Notes: generated by a model from the sequence alone, not told the origin. 64,000 nucleotides of DNA from Glycomyces sambucus (GCF_900102815.1 NZ_FNGF01000002.1:806001-870000), one strand, 5' to 3'; numbered from the stretch's first letter, positions 24,299-35,205 are shown. A program made the numbers and translations.

Positions 24299-25909
24299 AT
24301 GAACCTGTCCGACCTGGTCGCCAGCCGCCGCAGGCTCCTGCTCGGCGGCGCGGGGGTCCTCGCCGGCGCCGCCGCCGCGACCGCGCTCGTCCCGTTCACC
24401 GGGGCCGAGGCGCAGCAGACGACGTACGCGAACCCGGTGGTGTGGCAGGACTTCGCCGACGTCGAGGTCATCCGCGTCGGCGCCGACTTCTACCTGACCG
24501 CCTCCACGATGCACTACTCCCCCGGCGCGCCCGTGCTCCACTCGCGGGACCTCGTCAACTGGGAGTTCATCGGGCACTCCGTGCCCTCGCTCGACTTCGG
24601 CTCGAAGTACGACATGAGCGGCGGCCGCGGGTACGTGCGGGGCATCTGGGCCTCCACGATCGCCTACCGCCCGAGTGAGAGCCGGTTCTACTGGCTGGGC
24701 CAGATCGACTTCGCACGGTCCTACATGTACACCGCCCAGAACCCGGCCGGGCCGTGGACGCGGCACGCCGAGCTCACCCGGGCGTACTACGACGCCGGGA
24801 TGCTCGTGGACACCGACGGCACCATGTACGTCGCCTACGGCAACACGCAGATCTCGGTCGCCCAGCTCTCCGCGGACGGGAGGAGCGAGGTCCGCAACCA
24901 GCAGGTGTTCTCGACCCCGTCGGGCATCGGGACCCTCGAAGGCGCGCGCTTCTACAAGATCAACGGCGCGTACTACATCTTCCTGACCCGCCCGGCCAAC
25001 GGGCAGTACATCCTCAAATCGAGTTCGCCTTGGGGGCCTTACGAACTGCGGCAGGTGCTGCTGGACATGCCGGGGCCGATCTCCGGCGGCGGCGTCCCGC
25101 ACCAGGGCGGGCTCGTCTCCACGCCCGGCGGCGCCTGGTACTACATGGCCTTCGTCGACGCCTACCCCGGCGGGCGGATGCCCGCCCTCGCCCCGATCAC
25201 CTGGACCGGCGACGGCTGGCCGCAGGTCGCCACCGTCAACGGCGCCTGGGGCGCCACGTACCCGTTCCCGAACCTGACGCCGGCTCCGGTGCCGTCCCTC
25301 ATCGGGACGGACACGTTCACCGCCGCCGCGCTCGCCGCCAAGTGGGAGTGGAACCACAACCCCGACAACACGAAGTGGACCACCGGGAACGGGCTCACGC
25401 TCCGGACCGCCACGGTCACCGGCGACCTCTACTCGGCCCGCAACACGCTCACGCACCGCATCCAGGGCCCGTCCTCGACCGCGACGGTCGAACTCGACCT
25501 CGCCGCGATGCGCGACGGCGACCGCACCGGCCTGGCGATGCTCCGCGACGCCTCGGCGTGGATCGGCGTCAAGCGCGACGCCGGCGCGCTGCGGGTCGTC
25601 ATGGTCGACGGGCTCACGATGGACTCGAGCTGGAACACCACCGGCACGGGCACCGAGCGGGCGTCCGCGGAGCTGTGCACCGACCGGATCTGGCTGCGCG
25701 CCAGCGCCGACATCCGGCCCGGCTCGGGCCGCCAGGCGACCTTCTCCTACAGCACCGACGGCACCTCGTTCCTGCGCCTCGGGCCCGCGTTCACGCTCAA
25801 CAGCGCCTGGCAGTTCTTCATGGGCTACCGGTTCGCGGTCTTCAACCACGCCACGAGCGCCCTCGGCGGCGCCGTCACCGTCGACCGGTTCACCGTCGCC
25901 ACCCCCTAG
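24299..25909 (+). CDS. Tat-exported GH43 glycosidase (beta-xylosidase/arabinofuranosidase type)
   Basis: A 536-residue enzyme. The N-terminus has a twin-arginine signal (SRRRLLLGGAGVLAG) with cleavage near AEAQ. The GH43 propeller begins YANPVVWQDFADVEVIRVG (base Asp) and has the acid Glu in TLEGARFYKINGAYYIF. A C-terminal concanavalin-A-like domain (about 345-536) is typical of the beta-xylosidase group. Likely action: trimming xylo- or arabinoxylo-oligosaccharides outside the cell. GAAGGAG precedes ATG 24299. The use of Tat while its operon partners use Sec signals is notable. Confidence 0.85.
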   Translation: MNLSDLVASRRRLLLGGAGVLAGAAAATALVPFTGAEAQQTTYANPVVWQDFADVEVIRVGADFYLTASTMHYSPGAPVLHSRDLVNWEFIGHSVPSLDFGSKYDMSGGRGYVRGIWASTIAYRPSESRFYWLGQIDFARSYMYTAQNPAGPWTRHAELTRAYYDAGMLVDTDGTMYVAYGNTQISVAQLSADGRSEVRNQQVFSTPSGIGTLEGARFYKINGAYYIFLTRPANGQYILKSSSPWGPYELRQVLLDMPGPISGGGVPHQGGLVSTPGGAWYYMAFVDAYPGGRMPALAPITWTGDGWPQVATVNGAWGATYPFPNLTPAPVPSLIGTDTFTAAALAAKWEWNHNPDNTKWTTGNGLTLRTATVTGDLYSARNTLTHRIQGPSSTATVELDLAAMRDGDRTGLAMLRDASAWIGVKRDAGALRVVMVDGLTMDSSWNTTGTGTERASAELCTDRIWLRASADIRPGSGRQATFSYSTDGTSFLRLGPAFTLNSAWQFFMGYRFAVFNHATSALGGAVTVDRFTVATP

Positions 25910-26959
<1,050 letters not shown>

Positions 26960-26967
26960 AGCCCGCA

Positions 26968-27002
26968 GCGGCGCCCCGCACCAGCCCGGTGCGGGGCGCC
27001 GC
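26968..27002. terminator. Strong bidirectional terminator of the xylan and Lpl-type operons
   Basis: Perfect 15-bp stem GCGGCGCCCCGCACC / GGTGCGGGGCGCCGC with loop AGCCC, between the convergent GH10 and DUF624 genes. Confidence 0.85.
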
Positions 27003-27013
27003 TCGGCGTCTTC

Positions 27014-27670
27014 CTAGTGGGCGCTGGCCGCTACGGGTGCGGGGGCGAGGAGGCCCGAGCGCCACAGGACCGCCGTGGCGACGGCCGCGGGCGCGGCGAG
27101 GCCGAAGACCGGGACCAGGCCGGGCAGGAGGTAGTAGGCGCACAGCAGGACCCCGACGCCCGCGCCCGCAAGGACGGCGGTGAGCGGGCGCGCGGCCGTC
27201 AGGACGAGGGCGCGGCGCAGGAGCGCCCCGGCGCCCTCCGCGAAGTGGGCCTGCAAGGGCCACACCAGGACCGTGACGACCCCGAGGAGCACCCCGGCGA
27301 CGGTGAGGCCCCCGGCGAGGACCGGCCCGAGGCCGCCGAGGTCCAGGTGCTCCACCACTCGGCGGTCGAGAACGAGGACCGCCCAGCACAGCGCGAGGAG
27401 GAGCCCGAGCCGGTTGGCGGGGGCGAACTCGCGCTTCCAGTGCGCGCCGAACGCGGCCCGGAGCCCGGCGAGCGCGGGCGGCTCGTCGGGACGGGCGATC
27501 GCGTGGCGGGCGTCCTCGCGCAGGACCGCGTGGAGCGCGGCGGTGGCGGGGAAGGCGCCGAGCACGACGGCGCCGCGGAGCGTCCAGGCGAGCCAGAGCA
27601 GGTGCAGGCACAGCAGGCGCAGGCCGAGCCGCCCGAGGCGCTGGTACCAGTCCAGGAACGTCGCCCTCAT
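27014..27670 (-). CDS. DUF624 (YesL-like) membrane protein
   Basis: A 218-residue protein with about five membrane helices; the N-terminus MRATFLDWYQRLGRLGLRLLCLHLLWL and the internal GAFPATAALHAVLRE match YesL-type DUF624 proteins. These are found again and again as the last gene of Lpl-type oligosaccharide importer operons, though their job is unknown. The ATG overlaps the permease stop by four bases, so it is translationally coupled. Confidence 0.8.
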   Translation of the reverse strand: MRATFLDWYQRLGRLGLRLLCLHLLWLAWTLRGAVVLGAFPATAALHAVLREDARHAIARPDEPPALAGLRAAFGAHWKREFAPANRLGLLLALCWAVLVLDRRVVEHLDLGGLGPVLAGGLTVAGVLLGVVTVLVWPLQAHFAEGAGALLRRALVLTAARPLTAVLAGAGVGVLLCAYYLLPGLVPVFGLAAPAAVATAVLWRSGLLAPAPVAASAH

Positions 27671-28590
27671 CCCTTCACCGCCCCGATCATGACGCCCTTC
27701 TCGAAGTAGCGCTGGAGGAACGGGTACAGGACGATCACCGGGAGCGTGGAGACGACGATGACGCCGTACTTGATCTGGTCGGCGTACTGCTGCGCGTACG
27801 AGCCGGCCCCGGCGCCGCCCGCCCCGCCCGCGCCGCCGGAGAACGCCTGGTTGGAGATGAGGATGTCGCGCAGGACGATCTGGAGCGGCTGGAGGCTGTA
27901 GTCGCGCACGAAGACCAGGCCGGTGAAGAAGTCGTTCCAGTGCTGCACCAGGTAGTACAGGCCGATGACCGACAGGATCGGCATCGACAGCGGGAGGGCG
28001 ATCCTGGCGAAGAACTGGAAGTAGTTCGCGCCGTCGATCGAGGCGGCCTCGTGCAGCTCCTCGGGCAGCGAGTGCTCGAAGAAGGACCTGGCGATGATGA
28101 GGTTGAAGACGTTCACGGCCGAGGGCAGGATGAACACGAGCCAGTTGTCGAGCAGGTTGAGGTCGCGCAGCAGCAGGTACATGGGGATGAGCCCGCCGCT
28201 GAAGAACATGGTGAACGCGAAGAAGAACATGAGGACGCGCCGCGGCCGGAACTCGCGGCGCGAGAGCGTGAACGCGGCCGGCATGGTCACCAGGAGGTTG
28301 AGCGCGGTCCCGGCGAGGGCGTAGACCAGCGTGTTCCGGTAGCCGTTCCAGATGCGCTCGTCGGCGAGGATCTGCTCGTACCCGAACCAGGAGATCTCGC
28401 GCGGGACGATCCAGACGCGCCCGGTGGCGACCATGGCGGGGTCGCTAACGGAGGCGATGACGACGAAGTAGATCGGGTACAGGGCCAGGAGCAGCACCAG
28501 CACGCTGCACGCCGCCAGGAGGGCCTTGAACGCGAGGTCGCCGGGGGTGTCGCGGCGCAGGGCCGCCAAGGGTCGCCGCATCGTGCTCAC
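27667..28590 (-). CDS. Carbohydrate ABC transporter permease, LplC-like
   Basis: A 307-residue inner-membrane subunit with six helices. The EAA loop that docks the ATPase is EELHEAASIDGANYFQFFARIALPLSMPI. A Gly/Ala-rich insert (GGAGGAGGAGAG) lies in a late loop. The start is taken at GTG 28590, which overlaps the previous stop as GTGA; GTG 28593 and ATG 28581 are alternatives. It forms the translocation pore with the next permease. No ATPase gene is in the operon, so a shared MsiK-type ATPase elsewhere is expected. Confidence 0.85.
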   Translation of the reverse strand: MSTMRRPLAALRRDTPGDLAFKALLAACSVLVLLLALYPIYFVVIASVSDPAMVATGRVWIVPREISWFGYEQILADERIWNGYRNTLVYALAGTALNLLVTMPAAFTLSRREFRPRRVLMFFFAFTMFFSGGLIPMYLLLRDLNLLDNWLVFILPSAVNVFNLIIARSFFEHSLPEELHEAASIDGANYFQFFARIALPLSMPILSVIGLYYLVQHWNDFFTGLVFVRDYSLQPLQIVLRDILISNQAFSGGAGGAGGAGAGSYAQQYADQIKYGVIVVSTLPVIVLYPFLQRYFEKGVMIGAVKG

Positions 28591-29558
28591 CACAGGCTCG
28601 TATTCGAGACGCGCTTGGCGATCTGGTTGGCGACCACCAGGAACGCGAAGTTGATGAGGGTGTTGAACAGCCCGATCGCGGTGGCGTAGCTGAACTGGTT
28701 GGACAGGATGCCGATCTTGTAGACGTAGGTCGCGATCACTTCGGAGACTCCGAGGTTGAGGGGGTTCTGCATGAGGAAGATCTTCTCGAAGCCCGTGTTG
28801 AGCACGTTCCCCATGTTCAGGACCAGCAGCACGATCATGGTGGGCACCAGGGCCGGGACGTCGACGTGGCGGATGATGCTGAACCTCCCGGCGCCATCGA
28901 TCTTCGCGGCCTCATAGAGCTGCGGGTCCACACCGGCAAGTGCCGCGAGGTAGATGATGCTGTTCCAGCCGGCGTGCTGCCACACGTCGGAGACGACGTA
29001 GACGGGCACGAACGCGTCGGCGCTGCCGAAGAAGTTGGCGCCGTCGACCCCGAACAGGCCCACCACGCGGGTGATGAGGCCCGAGGTCGGGGACAGGAAC
29101 ACCTGGAGCATGCCGACGATGACCACGATCGAGATGAAGTGCGGCAGGTAGGTGGCGGTCTGGAGGAACTTCTTGCGGCGGCGTCCGAGGACCTGGTTGA
29201 CCATGAGCGCCAGCGCGATCGGGGCGACGAAGCCCGCGACGAGGGTGCTGGTGCTGATCACCACGGTGTTGCGCAGGAGGGTCCAGAACTGGGGGCTGTC
29301 GAAGAACTGCTGGAAGTACTTGAGGCCGACCCAGTCGCCGCCGGTGATCCCGGCGGCGAAGTCGAACTCGCGGAACGCCAGCTGGAGGCCGTACATGGGC
29401 ACGTAGGCGAAGACCGCGACGAACGCGATCGCCGGGGCGACCATCGCCCACAGCTGCCAGTACCTGCGCACGTGCCTCCGGAGGCGGCGGCCCGGGCCGG
29501 ACCCGGCCCGCCGGGGGGCGGCGCCCCCGGCGGGCCGGACTGCGGTCGCGGAGGTCAT
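28587..29558 (-). CDS. Carbohydrate ABC transporter permease, LplB-like
   Basis: A 323-residue permease with six helices after a basic, Pro/Gly-rich N-terminal tail. The EAA motif is PQLYEAAKIDGAGRFSIIRHVDVPAL. Its ATG overlaps the stop of the binding-protein gene by four bases. Together with the LplC-like subunit and the lipoprotein it makes a type-I oligosaccharide importer of the family that takes up long or branched plant oligosaccharides. Confidence 0.88.
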   Translation of the reverse strand: MTSATAVRPAGGAAPRRAGSGPGRRLRRHVRRYWQLWAMVAPAIAFVAVFAYVPMYGLQLAFREFDFAAGITGGDWVGLKYFQQFFDSPQFWTLLRNTVVISTSTLVAGFVAPIALALMVNQVLGRRRKKFLQTATYLPHFISIVVIVGMLQVFLSPTSGLITRVVGLFGVDGANFFGSADAFVPVYVVSDVWQHAGWNSIIYLAALAGVDPQLYEAAKIDGAGRFSIIRHVDVPALVPTMIVLLVLNMGNVLNTGFEKIFLMQNPLNLGVSEVIATYVYKIGILSNQFSYATAIGLFNTLINFAFLVVANQIAKRVSNTSLW

Positions 29559-31156
29559 CGGTTCGCCAGGTACTCGTCGTAGTAGCGCTGGTGGATCTCG
29601 ACGGCCTCGGTCAGGCCGAGCCCGTCGAGCTGGGAGACGTAGTCGTCCCATTCGGACTCGACGCCGCCCTCGGTGATCCAGGTGGCCCACCGCTGCATGG
29701 CCTGGCCGAGGATGTCGGTGTGCAGCAGGGAGAGCCGGCTGGAGTCCTCGGCGCTCATCTTGATGAGCTCGCCGGGCCAGATGTCGGTGGCGGGGTCGAT
29801 GTTGGCGAGGGCGCCGGTGAGCGGGGCCTCGTCCTCGACGGCCTCCTGGATGTCGACGGGGAGGGTGACCTCGATGTCGTCGCGGATCCAGCCGGGGCTG
29901 TTGTCGGCGAGGGTGGTGGTCCACTTCCAGGAGGAGGAGTCGAGGGTCGCGTCGGCGGGCGGGAGCACGTTGTAGGCGCCGCTCCCGAGCTCCTCGATGT
30001 TCTGCCCGAACTCGCCCCACAGGGCCTGGAGGGAGAGGTCCTGGTCGTAGAACGCGTCGACGACCTTGAGCGCGGCGTCCTTCTTGGTGCTCTGGGCGGA
30101 CATGGTGATGGTGTTGACGCCGTAGTTGAGGGAGTAGGAGTCGTACGTCCAGGCCAGGTCGGCCCCGGTGACGGAGGCGTTCGCCGCGAGCGGTGCGATG
30201 GGGGCGTACTGGTCGGCGAGCTGGGGGCCGAAGCGGTCGGAGGCGGTCCAGCCCCACGAGAAGCCGACCTTCGCGGTGTCGCCGTCGCCGCGGCCCACGG
30301 ACTGGTAGGCCGAGTAGTCCTGGGTCATGACGTCCTGCGAGACGAGGCCGTCGGCGTACAGGTCGTGCAGGAAGGACACCGTCTCCATGTAGCGGGGGTC
30401 GGTGAGGAAGTTGCCGACCTTCCCGTCCTCGACGAAGTACCCGGAGCCGCCGCCGTTGGTGGTGGGGAGGCCGAGGCTGCCGAGGAGCACGGTGGGCTGG
30501 AAGTACCCGAAGCCGGTCTCGCCGGCCGGGGACCAGTCGACGGGGATCTCGTCGTCGGGGTCGCCGTTGCCGTTGGCGTCCTCGGTCTTGAAGGCGAGGA
30601 GGACGTCGTGCAGCTCGTCCCAGGTGGTCGGCTGGGCGAGGCCGAGGTTGTCGAGCCAGGTCTGGTTGATGTACTGGCGGGTCGCGGTCTGGGGCCAGAA
30701 GCGGCGGTAGGAGGGGACGGAGAAGACCTCGCCGTCGGGGCGGGTGGCCATGAGCTCGGTCTCGGGGACGGCGTCGAACATGGCCCGCACGTTGGGGAGC
30801 GCGTCCATGTCGTCGCTCAGGTCCTCGAAGAGGCCGGTGAAGGTGACCATGTCGGCGTCGGTGACGGCGTTGGTGCCGACGATGAGGTCCGGGATGTCGC
30901 CGGCGGCGAGCATCGTGGACTTCTTCTGGTCCCAGTCGGCCGAGACCTCCTCCCACTCGATGGGGACGCCGGCGGCGTCTTCGAGCTGGTCGACCCAGGC
31001 CATGTCGGCCATGGGCCCGGTGAGGGGGTGCTTGACGACGAGGATGTGGAGCGAGTCGTCGTCCTCGCCGCCGCCGCCGCAGGCGCTCAGTACGAGCGCC
31101 GCGGAGGCGAGTCCGGCGAGGGCGGCGGTCCCTCTGCGGGTGGTGGTGTTGAGCAA
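29555..31156 (-). CDS. Sugar-binding lipoprotein of the Lpl-type importer
   Basis: A 533-residue extracellular solute-binding protein of the large LplA kind. The lipobox is LVLSACGGG and the mature part starts SLHILVVKHPLTGPM. The start is TTG 31156, four bases after AAGGAGG; no ATG or GTG fits. A Ca-binding-like acidic loop (DANGNGDPDDEIP) is conserved in this group. Given the GH127 gene 38 bases upstream, the ligand is probably an arabino-oligosaccharide. Confidence 0.85.
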   Translation of the reverse strand: MLNTTTRRGTAALAGLASAALVLSACGGGGEDDDSLHILVVKHPLTGPMADMAWVDQLEDAAGVPIEWEEVSADWDQKKSTMLAAGDIPDLIVGTNAVTDADMVTFTGLFEDLSDDMDALPNVRAMFDAVPETELMATRPDGEVFSVPSYRRFWPQTATRQYINQTWLDNLGLAQPTTWDELHDVLLAFKTEDANGNGDPDDEIPVDWSPAGETGFGYFQPTVLLGSLGLPTTNGGGSGYFVEDGKVGNFLTDPRYMETVSFLHDLYADGLVSQDVMTQDYSAYQSVGRGDGDTAKVGFSWGWTASDRFGPQLADQYAPIAPLAANASVTGADLAWTYDSYSLNYGVNTITMSAQSTKKDAALKVVDAFYDQDLSLQALWGEFGQNIEELGSGAYNVLPPADATLDSSSWKWTTTLADNSPGWIRDDIEVTLPVDIQEAVEDEAPLTGALANIDPATDIWPGELIKMSAEDSSRLSLLHTDILGQAMQRWATWITEGGVESEWDDYVSQLDGLGLTEAVEIHQRYYDEYLANR

Positions 31157-31194
31157 GACTCCTCCTTGAGTCCGGGGATCGGGCGGGGGTGGTG

Positions 31195-33072
31195 TCACAC
31201 GGCGGGCAGCCACACGCGCATCGCGTCGCCGCCCCGGTTGCCCCACTGGGCGAACGGGACGGCCGTGACCGTCACCGGGCGGGCCGCGCCGGCCTCCCGC
31301 GGGGGCCCGTAGAGGCCGGGTGCGGAGGGGCGGACGGCGGCGGGGAAGGTGAGCGACGGGAGTCCGTCGCCGGCGTGTTCGGCGAGCGGCGCGCCGGCCT
31401 CGACCAGCACGTCGTCGAGCGGGACGTCGTCGGGCAGGTCGACCTGCTCGACGCAGTAGACGACCGGGCCGCGCTCGATCGCGGCGCTGCCGCGGAGGGC
31501 GTCGGCGCGGTGGTGGGCGCGGGTCCAGCGGGGGGCGAGGTCGAGGTCGAGGACGGTCTCACCGGTGAGGCGCAGCCGCAGGTAGCCGTCCTCGTCGGGC
31601 GCGGCGGCTTCGCCGTCGACCTGTGCCCCGGGGGCCCAGCCGGGGACGCGGAGCGCGAGGTCGAGGCCGTCGGAGCCGTTGAGGCGCAGGCGGATCCGGC
31701 CGTCGGCGGGGTAAGCGGTGTCGATGCGGAGGGTGCCGCCGCCGAGGCGGTCGGGCACGTCGATCTCGGCGTCGGCGTACAGGTGCACGGCGAGCGCGTC
31801 GTCGGCGACGGTGGCCACGTAGGCGCCGAGCTGGGCGATGAGGCGGGCCAGGTTCGGAGGGCAGCACGCGCACGAGTACCAGGACTGGCGCTCGCGGGGG
31901 GCGTGGCCCTCGGAGAGGCGGTCGGGGCGCAGGTGCAGGGGGCTGGCGTAGAAGAAGCGGGTGCCGGTCGCGTCGACGGCCGCGGCGAGGGCGTTGTGGA
32001 GCTCGCGCTCGACGGCCTCGGCGTAGCCGGCCGCGGAGCGGTCGCCCGCGAGGAGCATCCGCCAGTTGAAGTGGACGTCGGCGATGGAGGCGCAGGTCTC
32101 GGCGTAGGCGCGGTCGGAGGGGAGTTCGTAGTCGTCGCCGAACGCCTCGCCCTGGTGGCGGGCGCCGAACGCGCCGGTGAGGTACATCTTGCGCTCGTGG
32201 ACGCTGTCCCACTGGGCGTGCATGGCGTCGATGAGGGCGCGCTCGCCGGTCTCGAGGTAGACGTCGGCGGCGCCGGCGTCGAGGTAGAGCTGGCGGACGG
32301 CGTGCCCGACGGCGCTGCGCGCCTCGCGGACCAGGGCGTGGTCCTGGAAGTACTCGGCGCCGAGGTGGCCGGTCTTGAGCAGGCCGCGGCCGCGCAGGTC
32401 GATCATCTTGGCGGCCAGGTCGAGGTAGCGGCGCTCGCCGGTGTGGCGGTAGAGCTCCACGAGGGCGGTCTCGATCTCGGGGTGGCCGCAGATGCCGTCC
32501 TTCTGACCGGGGCCGAACTCGCGGTCGACCAGGTCGGCGAAGGCGCGGGCGATGACGAGGAGGTCGCCGCGGCCGGCGCGGTCGAGGGCGACGGCGGCCT
32601 GGATCAGGTGGCCGAGCGCGTACATCTCGTGCGCCGCTTCGAGGTCGGCGAAGTGCTCCTTGCCCTCGGCCTGGATCCAGGTGACGACGTAGCCGGTGTC
32701 GTCCTGGACGCGGCCGATGAGGCCCACGGCCTCGTCGAGCCAGTCGTCCCACGCGGTGGTGCCGGTGCGGGCGATCTCCCAGGCGGCGGCCTCGATGGTC
32801 TTGTACACGTCGGTGTCGGCGACGAAGCCGGGGTTCGCCGCGTCGGACTCGCCGAGCACGCGCCGGTAGTAGTCCAGGGCGGGGCGGAGGTTCGCGATGC
32901 AGTGGGCGATGGTGGCCGCCGCATTGCGCTCCTGCATCGCGCCGAGCGGTCCGGCCGGGTGCAGGCGCACCGAGCGGAGGTCCAGCGGCCGGTGCCGGGC
33001 CGCGGGCCCGCCGGGGGCGGCGGGCGTGCGGATCTGGCCGGGCGCGGTGGCCGCTGCCTGGGGATTGGTCAC
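31195..33072 (-). CDS. GH127 beta-L-arabinofuranosidase
   Basis: A 625-residue cytosolic enzyme with an (alpha/alpha)6 barrel. The zinc-thiolate site of GH127 is complete: Glu and Cys in YAETCASIA and the Cys pair in YSCACCPPN; one of these cysteines is the nucleophile in the characterised Bifidobacterium enzyme. It has no signal peptide, so it acts on imported oligosaccharides. GTG 33072 has AAGGAGAA. It heads the operon GH127-binding protein-two permeases-DUF624, driven by a strong promoter at 33107-33135. Confidence 0.88.
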   Translation of the reverse strand: MTNPQAAATAPGQIRTPAAPGGPAARHRPLDLRSVRLHPAGPLGAMQERNAAATIAHCIANLRPALDYYRRVLGESDAANPGFVADTDVYKTIEAAAWEIARTGTTAWDDWLDEAVGLIGRVQDDTGYVVTWIQAEGKEHFADLEAAHEMYALGHLIQAAVALDRAGRGDLLVIARAFADLVDREFGPGQKDGICGHPEIETALVELYRHTGERRYLDLAAKMIDLRGRGLLKTGHLGAEYFQDHALVREARSAVGHAVRQLYLDAGAADVYLETGERALIDAMHAQWDSVHERKMYLTGAFGARHQGEAFGDDYELPSDRAYAETCASIADVHFNWRMLLAGDRSAAGYAEAVERELHNALAAAVDATGTRFFYASPLHLRPDRLSEGHAPRERQSWYSCACCPPNLARLIAQLGAYVATVADDALAVHLYADAEIDVPDRLGGGTLRIDTAYPADGRIRLRLNGSDGLDLALRVPGWAPGAQVDGEAAAPDEDGYLRLRLTGETVLDLDLAPRWTRAHHRADALRGSAAIERGPVVYCVEQVDLPDDVPLDDVLVEAGAPLAEHAGDGLPSLTFPAAVRPSAPGLYGPPREAGAARPVTVTAVPFAQWGNRGGDAMRVWLPAV

Positions 33073-33106
33073 TGGTTCTCCTTGGTGGTGTCACGAGGTC
33101 CACCAA

Positions 33107-33135
33107 AATATAGGCAGGCACTTCAGCGTTGTCAA
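33107..33135 (-). promoter_or_regulatory. Promoter of the GH127/Lpl operon
   Basis: On the minus strand TTGACA (33135-33130), 17-base spacer, TATATT (33112-33107). This is near the consensus for the main sigma factor and unusually strong for this genome, so tight repression is expected. Confidence 0.8.
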
Positions 33136-33223
33136 TAGAAAGACATGCACGGATGTGAACGTGAACCATCGCGACGCGGAGCGCGTCAGGGAATCGAAGT
33201 GCTTGGATCCGCGGCGGTCGCGG

Positions 33224-34231
33224 TCAGCGCGGCACGCCCGACGAGGCCCGCGGGATCAGGTGCGCGCCGGTGCGGTGCACCCGCGGCGGACCGGCCTCGC
33301 CGCCCAGTCGCTCGACCATCATCCGCACCGCCGCGTCGACCATCGCCTCGTGCTCGGGGCTCACGGTCGTCAAGGGCGGCACCGTGAACTCGGCCTCGTC
33401 GGTGTCGTCGAACCCGGTCAGCGCCACATCGTCGGGCACCCGCACGCCCCCGGCCCGCAGCGCCCGCAGCGCGCCCACGGCCACCGAGTCGTTGATGCAC
33501 AGGACCGCGTCGAACCGGGCGCCCGAGGCGAGCAGGCCGGTCATGGCCTCGAAGCCCGGCGCGCGCCAGTCCCAGTCCGAGCCGGCGACCATGAGCGCCG
33601 GGTCCGGCTCCAGGCCGTGCTCGGCGAGCGCCTCCTCGAAGCCCTCGAAGCGGCGCCCGTCCGGGCGCCCGCTCGAGGTCGCGTTCCACACCAGGGCGAG
33701 CCGCCGCCGGCCGGTGTCCAGCAGGTGGCGGGTGACGGCGCTGAAGCCCTCGCGCTCGCCCATGACGACGGTGTCGAGCAGCCCGGTGGGCAGGCTGCCG
33801 AACTGGACCACGGGGCGGTCGGGCGCCCGGTCCCCCAGCAGCCCGGCGTTGACGTGGTGCGGGCAGACGATGACCCCGTCGGCGTCCGCGGTGGTCCCGC
33901 CGAACACCGCCTCCCGCTCGGCGGCGGCGTCCGGCGCGATGCGCAGCGTGCTCGTGAGGCCCTGGGCCGCGAGCGCGAGGATCAGCCGCTCGGCGTTCTC
34001 GGCGTAGTAGGGCTGGTGGAGGTTCGGGACGATCACGGCGATGCGGCCGCTGCCGCCGCCGGCCAGCGCGCGGCCCGCGCGGTTGACGCGGTAGCCGACG
34101 GCCGCGACCGCCTGCCACACCCGCTCCTGGGTGGCCGGCGAGGCGAGGGGACGGCCGCGGAGGACGTTCGAGACGGTCTTGGGCGACACCTTCGCCACGG
34201 CGGCGACGTCGTCGAGGGTGGGCCGCTTCAT
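33224..34231 (-). CDS. LacI-family regulator (second of a tandem pair)
   Basis: A 335-residue repressor. The head is RPTLDDVAAVAKVSPKTVSNVLRG; the ligand domain includes IAVIVPNLHQPYYAENAERL and ALTGFDDTDEAEFTVPPLTTV. Its ATG overlaps the stop of the upstream LacI gene by four bases, so both are made from one message. It lies just upstream of the GH127 operon on the same strand, the likely target. Confidence 0.85.
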   Translation of the reverse strand: MKRPTLDDVAAVAKVSPKTVSNVLRGRPLASPATQERVWQAVAAVGYRVNRAGRALAGGGSGRIAVIVPNLHQPYYAENAERLILALAAQGLTSTLRIAPDAAAEREAVFGGTTADADGVIVCPHHVNAGLLGDRAPDRPVVQFGSLPTGLLDTVVMGEREGFSAVTRHLLDTGRRRLALVWNATSSGRPDGRRFEGFEEALAEHGLEPDPALMVAGSDWDWRAPGFEAMTGLLASGARFDAVLCINDSVAVGALRALRAGGVRVPDDVALTGFDDTDEAEFTVPPLTTVSPEHEAMVDAAVRMMVERLGGEAGPPRVHRTGAHLIPRASSGVPR

Positions 34232-35205
34232 CGCGCACCCGCCGCGGAGGTGGACTCGCGCTGGACGAGGGTGACCGGGACGGCCACCGCCGCGGGTGCG
34301 CGGTCGCTGCCCGCGAGGCGGGCGGCGGTGAGGTCGACGGCGTTGCGCGCCAAGGAGACCGTGTCGGGGTCGATGGTGCTCAGCGAGGGGGTGCTGAAGC
34401 GGCCCTCGTCGAGGTCGCCGTAGCCGATGACGGCGACGCGGCTGGGGACGCCGACGCCCGCGGCGTGGAGGCCCGCGAGCGCTCCCAGGGCGATCTCGTC
34501 GGTGCCGCAGATGAGCGCGTCGACGCCCGGGTGCTCCACGAGGGCGCGCTGCGCGGCCCGGAACCCGGCGGCGCGGCCGACCTCGCCGCGACCGGGGTCG
34601 ACGCGGGCGGTCCCGCGGTCCTCCTCGCGCTCGGCGAGCGGGCCGGGGCCGATCCGGACCGCGCGGTGGCGTCCCATCACGCGCATGTGGCTGAGCGCGA
34701 GCCTGGCGCCCTGGTCGAGGTCGGCGTACACGACGTCGGTGCCGTCGGCGGGGGCGGCCGGGGTCCAGCGGGTGACGTTGAGGCGGACCACGGGGCCGTC
34801 GTGGGCGGCGACGACCTCGGGGGGCAGGCCGTGGGCGTCCACGGCGAGCAGGGCGTCGAAGGCGAGGCCGCGCTGGGCGGCGACCGCGGCGAGGCGGGCG
34901 GGGTCGTCGAGGGTGGGCTCCACCGCGGCGTGGAGGCCGTGGCGGTCGAGCTCCATGACGAGGCGTTCGACGACGTCGGCGAGGAGGGGGCGGCGGAGTT
35001 CGGCGACGGCGATGCCGATGACGCCGGTGCGGCCGGTGCGCAGGGTCCGGGCGGAGGCGTTGGGGGTCCATCCGAGGTCGGCGATGGCCGCCCGCACCTG
35101 GGCCCGGGTCTCGGGGCGGATGTGCGGCTCCTCGTTCACGACGCGGGACACGGTCTTCACCGACACGCCCGCGCGCTCCGCCACCTCCCGCATCGTCACA
35201 CGCAT
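34228..35205 (-). CDS. LacI-family regulator (first of a tandem pair)
   Basis: A 325-residue repressor. The head is TMREVAERAGVSVKTVSRVVNE and the C-terminal domain has VIGYGDLDEGRFSTPSLSTI. There is no Shine-Dalgarno; TAATCT (35218-35213) lies seven bases before ATG 35205, so a leaderless start there is favoured over ATG 35211. An insertion rich in Arg/Gly (EEDRGTARVDPGRGEVG) interrupts the effector domain in a place where such proteins usually have a short loop. It is coupled to the next LacI gene. Confidence 0.85.
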   Translation of the reverse strand: MRVTMREVAERAGVSVKTVSRVVNEEPHIRPETRAQVRAAIADLGWTPNASARTLRTGRTGVIGIAVAELRRPLLADVVERLVMELDRHGLHAAVEPTLDDPARLAAVAAQRGLAFDALLAVDAHGLPPEVVAAHDGPVVRLNVTRWTPAAPADGTDVVYADLDQGARLALSHMRVMGRHRAVRIGPGPLAEREEDRGTARVDPGRGEVGRAAGFRAAQRALVEHPGVDALICGTDEIALGALAGLHAAGVGVPSRVAVIGYGDLDEGRFSTPSLSTIDPDTVSLARNAVDLTAARLAGSDRAPAAVAVPVTLVQRESTSAAGAR